Program-made: the position numbers and the translations under genes
The notes under the pieces: generated by a model
What the model was told of the DNA's origin: nothing
Database searches by the model: none
The model's input: only the letters and a program-made list of their open reading frames with translations
Assembly (NCBI GenBank): GCA_027886175.1
Contig: JAJNNQ010000019.1
Coordinates: 13,068,501 to 13,132,500 of the forward strand
Reading direction: 5' to 3'
DNA: 64,000 nt
Origin: Phylloscopus collybita
Taxonomy: Eukaryota; Chordata; Aves; Passeriformes; Phylloscopidae
Part shown: positions 1 through 11,963 of the stretch, one piece after another
Position numbering within the stretch: the stretch's first letter is position 1
How the letters are laid out: every line of letters starts with the position of its first letter

Positions 1-145
1 CAGAAATTATATGACTAACACACATTCCCAAGGTGGTCCTGGAGAGTAACAAGGCAAGCAGGATAAGACTTCAGAAAGAGCCAGCAAATCTGTTGTGTGA
101 CAGCTCCCCCCTTACTCTTTGCAAGGCAGATTTTCAAGGACATAC

Positions 146-3100
146 CTGCATCACTGGCCGATTTCTGGACAGCTCTGGGTCCAAAAAAGCTCCATCTTTC
201 AGACGACAATCTGTCTGCACCACCTTCCATACCAAAGTCTGAGCCAGTGATAGAAGTAGAGGATCCTTGACTAAACCAACCCCTAAGGAAAAAAAAAAAG
301 AAAAAAAAAAAGGATGTTTAAAACATGAGAATAAATACTTCAAGTGAATATATATTCCCCACTATACCAGGAACTTTTCATGTAGTTAAAAGGGGCAATT
401 GAAGAAATCTTAGTAGGTTTGTTACCACCAGGATAACATATGCATGCTTAAGTTCCACAGGCTTCCAACATTTGGATCTATCCAACACAGATCCTCACCA
501 GGCTCTAAATTTCACCCTCTGCAGTCTCTCACAGAATAAGAAGGTTATTTGTAGCAGCTCCCACCTCAGCAGCCTGTAGGAAACCAAAGAAGACCAAGTA
601 CCTGTTTTTATGCCTGGGGGAGGAGTGGGGGGTGCTGCTTGGAGTGGACTGAGCAGAAGAATTCTGTTTGTCATCTTTTGTTGTCTCTCCATTCTGCATT
701 TTTAGGTTCTGTCAGGAGAGGCAAGAGAAACAGAAGCAACACAGCATAAATACTGGACATAAGGAAAAACACACAGTTTTCTTGTCAAAACCGGACAATT
801 GTTTCTATCACAGGTGATAAAGAATAAGTGTCACCACACCTGAAATTGGATCCAGTATCACAATGCCTGCATACACCCCCTTAAAATTTCTCTCCACGTC
901 AAATATAAGCATTTTGAAAGTTCACTTGAACTTTGAAAGGCTACAGGAAGGAATACCAGCACTCAGAGAGGTTGTGGATGCAGCAGAGCTCACTTCAGCT
1001 ATCTGGTAACTGGTCTAAATGCCACAGCACCCATTTGTCTCCAGCACTTTTCAGAGCAACAAAGCTTTCAGTCCCACCACTTTTCTAAGGAGGGTGAGAC
1101 CAGTTCTCACAGAAGGTACAAGGTCAGGAACACCAGACACTGTGAAGCAGTTAATGTACATCAGGATGGAAACACTGCTCTGGAAAAGACACGAACCTGG
1201 GCACAAAATAAACAGGAACTGCATGTATGCAAACAGGCTGGACAGTACAAACTGAACTTAGAAGAAGTCATTTGAAGGGCAGTTACAGTTCAAACACAAA
1301 ATACACAGGGTACTTTGTAATGTTTCCTGTGGCTATTCAAGCCACACTAATGCAATTCATGGACGCAATTCTTGAAACTTTGGCCTCACTGGAGCACACT
1401 GAAGAGTTGACTATTAAACTCCAAATTTTAAGAGCTCAGCAGCCCATAGTAACGTGTTCATTCAAGACTTCTGTTTTCAGTAAGACACATCTGGTAACTT
1501 CCAAAACGGAAATGCAGTTTACAAGTTCTCTTTGGACACACAGTTGCAGAAATCAATGGCAGGGCCCCATTTAAAAGTACAGCAAGAAATTAGATTGTGT
1601 AGGGATAACTCTCATAGTTTGATAAGACAGTGAAATGTGACAGATTTCAGAAAAAAATGCTGTTTCAAAACTACAAAGGCTAATGTTAACTTTAAAAGAG
1701 AAGCTCAACACAATGAGCTAAAAACCTTCAGAGGAAGCAGCTTAAGGAAAACCTTGGCAACATGCTCCAAAAGTTACATCACCAGGTAAACGTTAAAGCA
1801 GACACATCCTACACAGAGAAATCCAATGGGAAACAAGCCTTACATGGACTGCCTCAGCTACTCGGTGGTACTTGGTCTCCTCAGTGGTGAGGCCTTTGTG
1901 GGGTGTGTAGCCAGCTTCCCTCAGCCCTGCCTGCTGCTCAAAGCGCTGGATGCTCTCCTGAGTCTGCTCTGGAACACACAAGAGCACAAATTCACACAGA
2001 AATGCCACCACAAGCAGTTCTAGCAAAGGCAGCTCTGGCAACTGAATGCAAACAGGTTTTTTTTCCATCATTCACACATTGTAACAAGCTGAGGCAGAAA
2101 GAGGAAGCTGATGAGATATTCTGACTTGACAACTACCCTGAGACACAGGGCTAAGCCAGATGAGCGGTGATTTGTGCCAAATCACCAGATATATCAGAAA
2201 TGCAACACCTGTCATTAATCCCATCTTACCCCAGACACTGCATCACTCCTACTCACAACTTTATATATCTAGGAGAACCCAATAAGCTGGACACCTTAAG
2301 TGGCCCGTTGCATTCAAGGGAGTCATGTTTTAAAGACCCTCAGTGATTTTAGATCAGGCAAAATAAGCTATTTCAGCCAGACACAGAGCCAGCATCTTAT
2401 ACTGATATCAACTTCAGTTCTGAAAAATGTAAGCACTTCCTCCAAACCCCAGCATAAGATGTTCACTCCCTAGTGGAATGGGGAAAAAAGTCGAAAGACA
2501 TCAGAGCACAAAAAGGTTAGCAGAAAAGCCAATTGTCTGCTTTAAAACAGAAAACACTTCCCATCCTAAAGTCATTTGCAGATCCCTGTTATTTGCAGCT
2601 GATGAAAGCAGCAGCAGCACAGACAGATCAACACAGAAATAATTCCTCTTATTGCGAAAGGGCACATCTACTCCACAAACATAACTGACCCAATTTTATT
2701 TTAAAGCATCATGATTTATGTTTTGAAGTGTTGCAGCTAGGAAGGCTGCTGCTGCTATTAACAACATAAATGCCAGCAAGTGCTCCATTAGCACAGTGTG
2801 TCAGCTCTCCTCACTACTTGGGTTAATGGTAGAGCTCTGCCTGTCATTCAGAAACAGCAAGTTAATAAGCAAACAGAGCAGCAGCAGCCTCTGCACTCAG
2901 GAACATGGACTGCAGTGCCCTGGCAGCAAACAACAAACTCTGCACTCCTCCCCCAGCCCCTGGAAACACAGAAGCACCACATGTGGCCTATTCCCCAGTT
3001 CCCTGCCTCCTTCTAGAAACATCCTCTGAAAAAAACAAACTCACACAGAGCAAAGCCAGTCTGAACCCAAGAGCTCTCCAGGAATTACCCTGAGGCATCA

Positions 3101-4863
3101 CCAAGCTGGAGCACCCTCAGTGCCCAACACACATATGAGAGTGTGAGAGGTGAGTTCTTACTTGTGATGAGGGAGTTCATGATGACGTGAGTGGCCTTGG
3201 CCTTCACCACAGGCACCTTGTTCACACTTTCTGTGGACGATGAAGGAGTTATGACAGGTTTCATGCTGGCATCCCCTTCCTCATCCTGTATGGAAGCAGC
3301 AGGGGACAATTTGAGATGGGAAAGCATCTCAGCACCTGGCCAGGACACATCCCTAACTACACAAGTGTGACAAGGCCATGCTGCTCTGACAGCCAGCCTT
3401 CATCCCATGGGAGAAATCCCTATGCTGTGCTCATTGCAGCCCAGGAACGTTCAGAAACTTAGAATTCACAGCAATGAACAAGCAACTTGCAACCAACATC
3501 TGAAAACCTCCCAGGCTCAGAGCAAACAAGTCGTTAGTCCAAGTACAAAAAGGTCAACAGGAAAGAAACCAGAACATCTGTTCTTCTCCTAAATGCAAAC
3601 TGGACTTCAAGGTCAACTGGGCAAAAGCACCAAGAGCACCTTCCACAGGCACCAGCTGTTCACAGAATGGCAGTCACAGAGCAGAGCTTGGAGTGAACAA
3701 CTTGTTTTCCCACCTCATTCCTCACAGGTTTCTTGTTCAATGTGTCCGGTGGTCATAGTTCTACCACTGACCACAAGATCCCAGCAAAGAAACTGAAAAT
3801 AAATGCTACAAAACAAAATAACCTGTGAAACACCAACTTCCCCCTCCCAAAACAAGAGCTCCTTGACTAGAAAGTAACCAGTTTTTTACCAAACCACAAC
3901 TTTTGGTTGTCTCCCACAAGAGATTTAAAAACCTAGGAGGTATAAAGTAGAGTTTAAGCTCAAAGGGATGCAGTTACATACTTCCATCCAACAACATTTA
4001 GCTTAATTTCAAACTTTAAAATCAGCCTCTTAATTTAAAAGGGCTGGTCCTGCACTCAAAGCACAGAATCCCAGAATGGTTTGGGTTGGAAGGGATCTTA
4101 AAGATCACCCATTTCCAAGCCGCTACCATGGTGGGGAGACACCTTCTTCTAGAGCAGCTTGTTCAGAACTCCCGCCAACCTGGCTTTGAACACTTCTAGG
4201 GATGAGGCAGCCACAGTTTCTCTGTGCAAATCGTGCCAGTGCCTCACCACCCTTATTGTAAAGGATTTACATCCAATCTAAACCACCCTTATGCTCTAGT
4301 TTAACTACACCTGGTTAGTGAGGTTTTTTTAACCATAAACACGGAGGAGACGCCCAGCACACGCTTATCCCACCCTCACCTCCGTGTGCCCAGAGCGAGG
4401 CCAGGCAGCAGCGCCGGGCTCGGTCCCGAGCCCCTCCCGAAGGTCCTGCTGAGAGGGCAGGGGGAGTGTAAGGACAGCGGGGATGCTTGGGAGAAGGGGG
4501 ATGCCAGGAGAGGGGCGTCAGAGTTGCAGGGTACCCAAGGACATGCCGGGGCCAGCCAGGCCCGTACCTTCGAGAGCTCCTGGTACTTGCGCTCAGGGAT
4601 GACCGGCTGCTTCCAGAGCACGCTGGCGCACAGATCGGCGGGCGGCGGCGTCATGGGCGCCGTGTCCTCCAGGGCATCATCGTAGCTGAAGGCGCGGCGT
4701 GGGACGCCGAGGGGCAGCGACATCCTGCCCGAGCGGGCCCCACCGCCCGGCTCCAGCGCTGCGGAGAGAGCGCAGCACTCAGAGCCCGCCGCCGCGCCTA
4801 ACCGAGGCCGGCGGGGAGCGGGTGGGGAACCTTACCGGGAGCGTCGGGCTGCCCAGAGCTCAT
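146..4863 (-). CDS. KIAA1191: KIAA1191 (p33MONOX), 3'-truncated by the window edge
   Basis: Six coding exons read right to left: 4863-4836 (start ATG, MSSGQPDAP), 4758-4568, 3285-3162, 1968-1844, 708-602 and 282-146. All have GT-AG borders and keep phase, giving 237 codons plus one base. Recognised by family-typical blocks: RRAFSYDDALEDTAPMTPPP in exon 2, KVPVVKAKATHVIMNSLIT in exon 3, AGYTPHKGLTTEETKY in exon 4, AQSTPSSTPHSSP in exon 5 and RWSFFGPRAVQKS in exon 6. The last exon(s), encoding about the final 65-70 residues, lie left of base 1. The product is known as a mostly cytoplasmic, brain-enriched protein proposed to be a monooxygenase; the sequence shows no classical catalytic fold, so that activity is not supported here. 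The exon 6 acceptor was set at 283/284, after a long pyrimidine tract (A-rich run 289-311 on the plus strand), because the alternative AG at 239/240 breaks the frame. Confidence 0.93.
4066..4315 (-). repeat. CR1-type LINE 3' fragment in KIAA1191 intron 2
   Basis: The stretch begins with CACAGAATCCCAGAATGG, the reverse complement of the ATTCTNTG octamers that end CR1 elements. It continues with the typical avian CR1 text: GGTTGGAAGGGATCTTAAAG, then a region ending near CTCACCACCC. The octamer end on the left puts the element on the minus strand, truncated at its 5' end as CR1 copies usually are. Borders are approximate. Confidence 0.8.
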
Positions 4864-5120
4864 GGCGTGGCCTCAGCGGGGCTCGGCGAGGGGCAGCAGG
4901 GCCAGGCCCGGAGCGGTCATCACGGAGCGCCCGCGAGCCGCCACAGCCGGAGGTCTGTTACTTCTGCGGGGGCGTTCTTATAGGGGCGCGGTCTCGCGAG
5001 ATAAGGTAATTTCGCGCGGGGCACGCTGGGGGGTGTAGTTCGCGCGGAGAAGGCGGGGAGCACCGGAGAGGCGGTCCCGGGGCGGATCCCCAGAGCACCC
5101 ACGGCCGTGGTGGCGGGGCT
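4864..5120 (-). promoter_or_regulatory. KIAA1191 CpG-island promoter
   Basis: CpG-dense DNA (island about 4600-5120) lies directly upstream of the KIAA1191 start codon. It holds the palindrome TCTCGCGAGA at 4992-5001, a known core element of CpG promoters, and a ZNF143/THAP11-type site GCACGCTGGGGGGTGTAGTT at 5021-5040. No gene is seen on the opposite strand before NOP16 ends near 5.6 kb, so this looks like a one-way promoter. The TSS is probably between about 4870 and 5000 (inference). Confidence 0.7.
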
Positions 5121-5803
5121 GGAGTTGTGTCCTGCCCACATGTGCTGTCCTGCGGACAGGAGGTTGCTGAGTCAACCCAGAGGGCGCTAGGTCCTGGAAA
5201 ACCAATCCTGGAAGCTGGCAAGCCCATCAGGGAACAGGAGTACGTGGCAGTCTCACTGTGACACCTTTTCTACAGCTGCTCCTTCCTCTTGTCAATGAAG
5301 CACAGACTTCCTCTCTGCTGCCTTCCAATTCCTTGGCAGGGAAAAGACCCCAGCCTGCTCTCCCAAGCTGCAAACACGGGGAAAGGAAGTAGCACATGGC
5401 CCTGCTCCAAGTTACATTGCCTACAGGACAATCAGCCAAAGTCCCAGTGCTGCCCACACCCAGCCCTGTCACCGCAGGGAGTGACACCTGCCCAATGCCA
5501 ACATCACACAGGCTGGCACCAGGAGCTCTCCAAAGCAGGACTGCACCAAGCAAGAGCCCACAAACAAGACATTCACAAGCAGCTAGAAAGAGTACTTTAT
5601 TTTAGCAAAGCTAAAGAAATGCTGACTGCCACACAGAGAGTGAGCAGAACAGCACAGTCAATGCCAGTGCCAAAAGAGTCTTTCATGGTTATAACCATCT
5701 CTGCCTAGTGAGGGTCCTTCCTCCATCACCAGAGGCTTTTTGAGTTTGGAAAAATATTCATATCAAGCCTGCACTTGCAGGTAAACCTGAGGAAAAAGAG
5801 CAG
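5121..5803 (-). other. KIAA1191-NOP16 intergenic DNA and NOP16 3' UTR
   Basis: From 5121 to about 5575 I see only unique noncoding sequence and no open frame with gene character. From about 5575 to 5803 is the NOP16 3' UTR, ending just past the poly(A) signal at 5596-5601. In human, ARL10 lies between KIAA1191 and NOP16; nothing resembling a small-GTPase coding exon (GxxxxGKS, WDxGG) is present here. Confidence 0.6.
5596..5601 (-). terminator. NOP16 poly(A) signal AATAAA
   Basis: TTTATT on the plus strand reads AATAAA on the minus strand, about 205 bases after the NOP16 stop codon. It is the first canonical hexamer downstream of the stop. Confidence 0.75.
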
Positions 5804-7836
5804 TCACTGCACTTCCATTTTTTCTGGCTTGAGTGATGCAATGAAATTCTTGTACTCCTCAGGATAAAAATTCTTGTACACATTGATCTTCCTCTTAATC
5901 TGTTTGGGAGTATCCTGGTAGTAGTTCTTCTCATCCCGAGCCATTTCCTGCGACAAAGGAGAAGGTAAGAGGAGCAGCCCCAAGAGCAAACACCAAACCA
6001 GCCCACCCACACCAATGTGATCACTGCCTGACTCAGACAGGGAGCTGGCCACAGTTCAAAGCGTTTTTTCCCTTAAGAATCAGCTGACAGCAAAACAGCA
6101 TCCAGGACAGAGAGGATTAGCGGTTCTCATCCTGCTGATGGGAAGATCCAGGAGTGAATCACTCCGGGTGCTCCTTGCTCTGGAATGTACCTTGTAGTTC
6201 TCCCCGTGGTTCTGGATCATGTACCGCACATAGTCAATCAGGTCTCGGGAGAGCGTGTTCGACTTCTTCTCAGGGAGGCTGGCCTCCAATTCCATCTCTA
6301 GGCAGAGGGCAGAGGTAGCATGAAGGAGAGGAAGGAAGCAACAACACCTCAGAGATCAAGAACCCTCCCCCAAGGTTGACTCCAGCCACACAGCTTGGCT
6401 GCTGGTGCATGCAGGGATGCTTCCCAGCATGATGGTGCAGCAAAATGGCCAAGACAACAGCTCTCTGCTCAGGCTGCAGGCATCCAGGCCTGCATTGCAG
6501 CTCTTCTCCAGCTCACATATGAGCAGCAGACTCTTTAAGCCCAGGCTGCAGGGTGACTGCTCAGAAATGCCCAGTCCACCACTGAAACACATGAGGTACT
6601 GCCTCCATCGCTTCTTGTCACCCTGGACCCACACACCAGCACATCTCGCAGTGACAGGTGCCCTCTTGAGGCTGCAAGGACAAACACTGTGGAAAAGACA
6701 TACTCCTCCACAAGGCTACATGAGAAATAACATCCTTCCCTAGCCCCGGCACAGCACAGGATGACAAAATAACCCACAGGAGCTTAGGAGAACCCCAAAT
6801 GCAACACTGACCATTCACCACATATGGCTTCCTCACTATTTTCTTTCCCGACTGTTGTCCATCGGTTTCCACTTCCAACCCCTGAATTATAGCAGAGAAA
6901 AGACAAATGAAGAAAAGCCCATTTGGAAGAGTGCTGTGTCCCCACACACTGCTCCCAAAACTCCAAACTGCTTCTACAAGGCTGCAAGGGGCAGGAAATC
7001 CCAGCTGGCTTAAGCAGAGCCTTACTTGTGCCATTAAACTGGCTTGTGGGTGAGGCTGTCAGCTGAGAAACGCTGTGTGAATGGAGACAAATGGCAAACA
7101 AGGTCATTCCTACTTTTTCCTTGAGTTTCTTGGGGCCACCTTTCACTTGAAATCGTTGCCCTCTAATGCAGATGGGCCAGGCTGGCACTGCTGTACAGAA
7201 AGAGCCTTTCTTTATTATCGGGAGGAACTTGGCTGCAGCGTTCCCAACCACACCTTTCTCTGGCAAGTCCCAGGAGATGGACTGACGCTTTTTGTATTTG
7301 CTCTAAAGTCCATTATGTCTCTGGAGCGCTGTAGCTTGTTCCCACGCCAGGATCTTGGTGAGATAAGCATGCAGATCAAGATAAGAAACGTGTCCACCGC
7401 CAGAGACTTATCCAGAGCCACCTGCCCCATGCTGCGAGGGTACCTCCCCCCTCAAAAGGAGCGGTCCCGGCCAAACCCTTCCTTACCAGCAACTTCTTCG
7501 GGATGGGGACAGCCTTGTTGGGATCTGCGGCCAGGCCCATCTCGGCCAGGTTCTGCGCCACTGACTTGTGCGGGTCCCAGGCATGACGGATGTGCGAGCT
7601 GCGCGGGGACAAGGGACATCACGGCTGTGTTCCCCATCCCGCGGCGGTGCGCGTCCCCCTCTCCACCGACACGTGCCGCCCTGCCCCAGTCCACGCTCGG
7701 CCCGCGCCCCCCGTGTCCCCGGCGCTCACCAGGCGATGCGGGGCGCGGCGCGGCGGCGGGCGCTGCGGTAGAGCCGCTTGCGGTTGAGGTTGTAGGAGTA
7801 TTTGTGCCGCCGGGTCTTCCCCTTGGCCTTCGGCAT
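5804..7836 (-). CDS. NOP16: NOP16, nucleolar protein 16
   Basis: Five exons: 7836-7730 (MPKAKGKTRRHKYSYNLNRK), 7598-7487, 6881-6812, 6297-6191 and 5947-5804 (ends EKMEVQ, TGA). Total 540 bases, 179 residues; human NOP16 has 178. The basic, Arg/Lys-rich N-terminus acts as nucleolar targeting and RNA-contact sequence. Conserved blocks follow: SHIRHAWD and NLAEMGLAADPNKAVP in exon 2, VRKPYVVN in exon 3, LEASLPEKK and LSRDLIDYVRYM in exon 4, ARDEKNYYQDTPKQIKRKIN in exon 5. NOP16 is a nucleolar assembly factor of pre-60S ribosomal particles. It shares a 182-bp divergent promoter with HIGD2A. Exon 3 is the least conserved part (VETDGQQSGKK). Confidence 0.96.
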
Positions 7837-8018
7837 GGCGGACACACACGGGCTCCTCACGGGGCTGCCGCGCTCCCCTCGGGGCACCACGGGAAGTGTA
7901 GTTCCGGGACAGCAGCGCCGCGCGATAAGTGTGCGCGTCGGACTGCAACTCCCGGCATACACTGCGTCGGAGGCGGTGACTACGGCAGCAGGAAAGGGCC
8001 GTTGTTGTCACCTTGGCC
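7837..8018. promoter_or_regulatory. Bidirectional promoter NOP16 / HIGD2A
   Basis: The two start codons point away from each other with 182 bases between them, inside a CpG island (about 7600-8300). Two ZNF143/THAP11-type sites (family consensus ACTACAATTCCCAGMATGC) occur: 7884-7903 reads GCACCACGGGAAGTGTAGTT, one orientation, and 7942-7966 begins ACTGCAACTCCCGGCATAC, the other orientation. No TATA box is seen. A YY1-like CCATGGCGGC overlaps the HIGD2A start codon. Confidence 0.75.
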
Positions 8019-8508
8019 ATGGCGGCCGGGCCGCCCCCGCCGTTGGAGTCCAACCCGCTACCCACGTTCACTGATGAGGGATTCGTGGAGAAGTTCATTC
8101 GCAAGACCCGCGAGAACCCCCTGGTGCCCCTCGGTGAGGGTCGGGCGGGGGGTGGCGAGACGGAGGTTGAGTGTGGGGTGCGGGCTGGGTGCGATGGTCG
8201 CTGCTGAGGGGCCGGTCCCTGAGCCCCGGGCCGGCTGCCCCCCGGGGAGGCACGGCTCGGGTTCGGGACTGCGGTGGAACCGGCCCGCAGCGTGCAGGCC
8301 CGGGGGAAGTCGCGCCTCACAGCCGCCGTCCTTCCCCGCAGGCTGCCTGTGCACCGTTGGTGTCCTGGTCTACGGAGTTATCTGCTTCAAGAAGGGCAAC
8401 ACTCGGCGCTCCCAGCTGATGATGCGGGCTCGTGTTGTAGCCCAGGGCCTCACCATCGCCTCCCTGGTGGGGGGCATAATGGCCACGACTATCAAACCGC
8501 GACAGTGA
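8019..8508 (+). CDS. HIGD2A: HIGD2A, HIG1 domain family member 2A
   Basis: Two exons: 8019-8133 (MAAGPPPPLESNPLPTFTDE) and 8342-8508 (ends ATTIKPRQ, TGA), joined in phase (G split as G/GC). 93 residues against 106 in human; the missing part is in the unconserved N-terminus. The HIG1 domain is clear: EKFIRKTRENPLVPLG, a first membrane helix about CLCTVGVLVYGVICF, the loop KKGNTRRSQLMMRARVVAQG, and a second helix TIASLVGGIMATTI. HIGD2A is an inner mitochondrial membrane protein needed for assembly of cytochrome c oxidase and respiratory supercomplexes. The start is the first ATG after the promoter; the in-frame TTG at 8013 is not a plausible start. Confidence 0.96.
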
Positions 8509-8992
8509 CATCGGGCAAGAGCGAAGCCTGCGGCCACGGACAAGAGTCTACCAGCAGCCCCGGCTAGCAGAGTGGATCCTGGCTGTTGAAGTTTTCTGAG
8601 AGACTGTTGAGTTGTCTCACTGGAGCCAGTTCTGGAGCACTGGAAATGGGGTGAATACACTCTGTGATTAACATGTAATTTGGGCCGTGGCTTTTTTTTT
8701 TTCGTTTCCCCAAGAGCTCACCCTCCTGCAGCACTGAGGCTGAATATCACTAAGGCTCACCACCCTGTCAGACTTCTTGTCCCTGGCTGATGCTGTCACA
8801 GGCTGATAAAATTGTGTCCTCTTGGTCGTGAAGTGTGGTTGTAGTCAGGCAGTGACCAGCATTTGAGAAATAAGCTGCCCATGAGGAAGGAACCGCTGCT
8901 TATGGCTTGGTCCTGGCCAGAGTCCCTAGGCAGCAGGGGAGGCAGTTTGGGAGGTTGTGTGACCTGTTCAATTAAAACTGGTGAGTAATAAA
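8509..8992 (+). other. HIGD2A 3' UTR with poly(A) signal
   Basis: About 480 bases follow the stop. ATTAAA occurs at 8971-8976 and AATAAA at 8987-8992, so cleavage is expected near 9005-9015. A second AATAAA at 9091-9096 could give a slightly longer transcript. A run of T lies at 8693-8702. Confidence 0.65.
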
Positions 8993-9014
8993 GTGAATTG
9001 CAGCAAGATTCTGA

Positions 9015-10140
9015 CTGATACTGGATTGCAGAGCACTGAGAAGCCACAACAGTAAACAGTGCAGGGAGAAAAGGGAGTGGGCACAGCTATAATAAAGCTG
9101 TGGTGATGCAAGAAGAAACAAGGCGTGGAACTCCCTATGAAAACAAGCAGGGAACTTGTATTTCTGTAATGGGGTCTTGCTGTGTTCTCTGGGATGTGCT
9201 GCTGCTTTGGCTGTTCTTGCTGGGGCATCAGCAACACCTTCTTCCCCAAGGGCTCTGCACTGCCTGTGTCCTGACAAACATGGTCCCGCTGTTGTTGGCT
9301 TTGGATCATACCAGGGGGTTTGGTGATCCACAAGGCTTCATTCTCCTATGCCTGGGCCACAGAGATGGGAGGACATGGGGTCTCTGTTCATTGCACTGTT
9401 GGCTGCAGCAGCTTGTACCTCCAGGGGAAGGGGCACAGACACCTCTGCCTGTGCTGAAACACCTCACCAAGCAGCCTAGGCTGATTCTAGGTGTTGTTCT
9501 GTGAGTTGGTGCCTGTGTCCTGAGTCCTTATAAGGATGGGCTGAGTGAACCCTCTATCTGCAAACAAGTACTTGGATTGTCTTGTCCAGGGAAGTGTGCC
9601 TTGGCAAGGAGAGAGGGAAGGCTCTTGCTTACCAGAGCTCCCCTCTGAGACATAAGGGTGGGCAGCAAGCCATTGTCAGTGCTGAGCAGGGTGAGCTCCA
9701 CCTCAGCAGTGGGAAACCCAGGGTCTGTCTTCCCTCTCCAGCTGCCTGCATCTTTCCCAGAGGAAACTGCTTTTGGCTGCCTCGCTGGTACTTCCAGCCC
9801 AGCCAGCTTGGGGCAGGGTGTGTGAGGAGCAGCAGGTGGGCAGATCCATGAGCACAATCCCTTGGTAGCTGGAGAAGAGCACAGTGAACAGGGGAGCAGC
9901 TCAGCCTGTTGGACAAGCCGGAGCTTCCAGCTCCTTGGGAACAGAGCCAAGCCCCAGGTCCTGTTGCCAGTGCTTTGGCCCCATCCAAGCACAAACCCTC
10001 CAGCCTTCCCCTCACTCCTGTTTTTTTCTGTAGGATGTTTCTTCTCCAGCCCCATCCTTTCCACAGGAGGCTTCATGGCTGTGGGTTCTCCTAAACACAG
10101 CATGCATCCCCAGTGCAGAAAGACAACAGTGCCCTGTAGG
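9015..10140. other. HIGD2A-CLTB intergenic region, nothing recognised
   Basis: Unique, moderately GC-rich sequence between two convergent genes. Open frames here have no family resemblance and no flanking splice or promoter signals. I see no repeat or RNA gene in it. Confidence 0.5.
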
Positions 10141-11963
10141 ATTGGAGATGTCGGTTTATTGTAACAGGTAATTTGGACAGTCACAGATACCAAAGCCGAG
10201 GGGATGTAGAACAGCTGTGGGCACGGCTCCCCGAGAGCTGCCCCGGCCTGACACGGAGCACATGGCAGCTGGAGACCCGGGGGCACAGCTGCCTGCAGGG
10301 TCTGGAGGGACAGAGCACACCCCCACAAGTAGCCAGGGGTGCTTCCCGCTGCTCGGCAATGAAAGGCTGAGGCAGGCAGTCGAGTCCCCGGGTGTCCTGC
10401 AGCACAGCAGAGCTGCCTACGCATGCTGGAGCTCAGGAGGGCCAGGCAAGAACGATCAGCCCTATGGGCAGGGGGCACAGTCCCAACACACAATACCAAG
10501 TGATTCCCTACACACCCATTTACCTTCCCAGCCAACTGGTGAGATCATGCCCCAGAGCCATGGGTGCCCACACACCCCCCACAGCTGCAGCAGCAGGACT
10601 GGTGGTATTCTGGCCCTGGAGCCACAGCTGCAGGGCAGGAGAGCTCTGCACACTTGATTTCCAGCTGAGCAAGGCTCTGCAGAGTGGCTCAAGTGAATAT
10701 TTTGTGGGCTCTGCTCTATGTCCCTCCAAGCTGCTGCAAGCCCTTCCCAAGCCCTCAACCCTGGGCAACATCCTAAGGCTGTCCCTCTCCTGCTACCCAG
10801 GAGTTGTGCAGGTTCCCAGGACTGGTGCCATCCCTGCCAAGCAAAGGAGAGAAAGTTCAAGCAGGGAGCAGGACTGAGGCATCTCCCTACGCTGCCTTAG
10901 GTGGACAAATCCAGGGGGGCAGAGCGAACTGCAGACAGATGTGCAGATGTTCTTAGGGACAGTACAAGCCCCAGCACCAGAACTCTGCCCAACCCTGCTC
11001 TGGGCCCCTGGGTTAGGGAGCTGAGGGGCTTGACCTGCCCCACAGCAGATGGGCCTTCCTAGTTCCTTCCCTGCAACTACACAGCCTCCATCTCCCATTC
11101 TGGTAGCAAGGGAAGGAGAGTAGCAAAGCCAAGGGTCCCCCAAAGCCTGGCATCTCACATTTCCAACTGCTGGTGTTCATGGGGGAAGGACAGGAAACAT
11201 CCTGCACACTCCCCCCACCCAGTGACCACACCACTGTGCTGCCAGCACTGCAGGATGGATGGGACTTGGACACTGGAGCCCCACCAACTTTTTGGGGCAT
11301 AGCCAGGCTGGGCAGAGTTCTGATGGGCTTGGGGCAGCTTTTGCCAGTCCAGGCCCAACCTAGGTGCCTGTACTCACATTCCTCAGTCCCTGCCAGTCTG
11401 GCAGTGCCATGCTCCCTGCAGGACCCAGCAGTGTGGAGCCAAGCCAGAGCTGTTTCTCCACCCTCCCAACCCTGCTCCAACTCTTCTCTAAATCCCATGA
11501 GAAAGGCAGACAGCAGCCCGAGATCCCACTGGGATCCCTGCCTCAGGACTAGGACTGAGGCCTGGACATGGGGCTGCCAGGACAGCTACAGGCAGGGTTA
11601 TTCCCAGCACAGGGTTGAAGTGGGGAACACAGGATGGGATATTCCTGCTCATTTAGCCAGGCCCTCAGACACAATCTTGTGAAGAGCCTGGGCTGGGACT
11701 TCCCCACTTAACTCAGCTCTGCCACCCAGTGCCGCTTCCCGGGGAAATGCCACAGTGATTTATAAATAAGTGTAAAAAGAGACCAATGCACCTTTTAAGC
11801 AAAGGAAAACCATGGGGAGAGTTATACAACCAGTGACTCGAGCACAGCCGAGGCGCAGATCAGGGAGCAGGCAGTGGGAGGCCCTTCCTGGGCCGGCCCC
11901 TGAAGCCGCCCGGCTCAGTGAGCCCAGCCATGCCCGCTGTGCTCCCGGCTGTGCCAGGCACAG
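10141..11963 (-). other. CLTB 3' UTR and downstream flank
   Basis: After the CLTB stop at 11964 the UTR runs through an AT-rich block at 11755-11830. On the minus strand this carries TTATTTATAAATC, with only the weak variant signal TATAAA. The first canonical AATAAA on this strand is at 10160-10155. The transcript may therefore end near 11.74 kb by a variant signal, or run to about 10.14 kb. Long open frames in 10.2-11.7 kb look accidental and have no recognisable motifs. Confidence 0.5.

Noticed and set aside
7081..8508. A 475-codon plus-strand open frame running into HIGD2A
   Set aside because: It crosses NOP16 exon 2 antisense and the HIGD2A intron; only its last 55 codons are real (HIGD2A exon 2). 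The rest is an accident of GC-rich DNA.
9528..10535. A 335-codon minus-strand frame downstream of CLTB
   Set aside because: No homology, no promoter or splice context; it spans the CLTB end signal.
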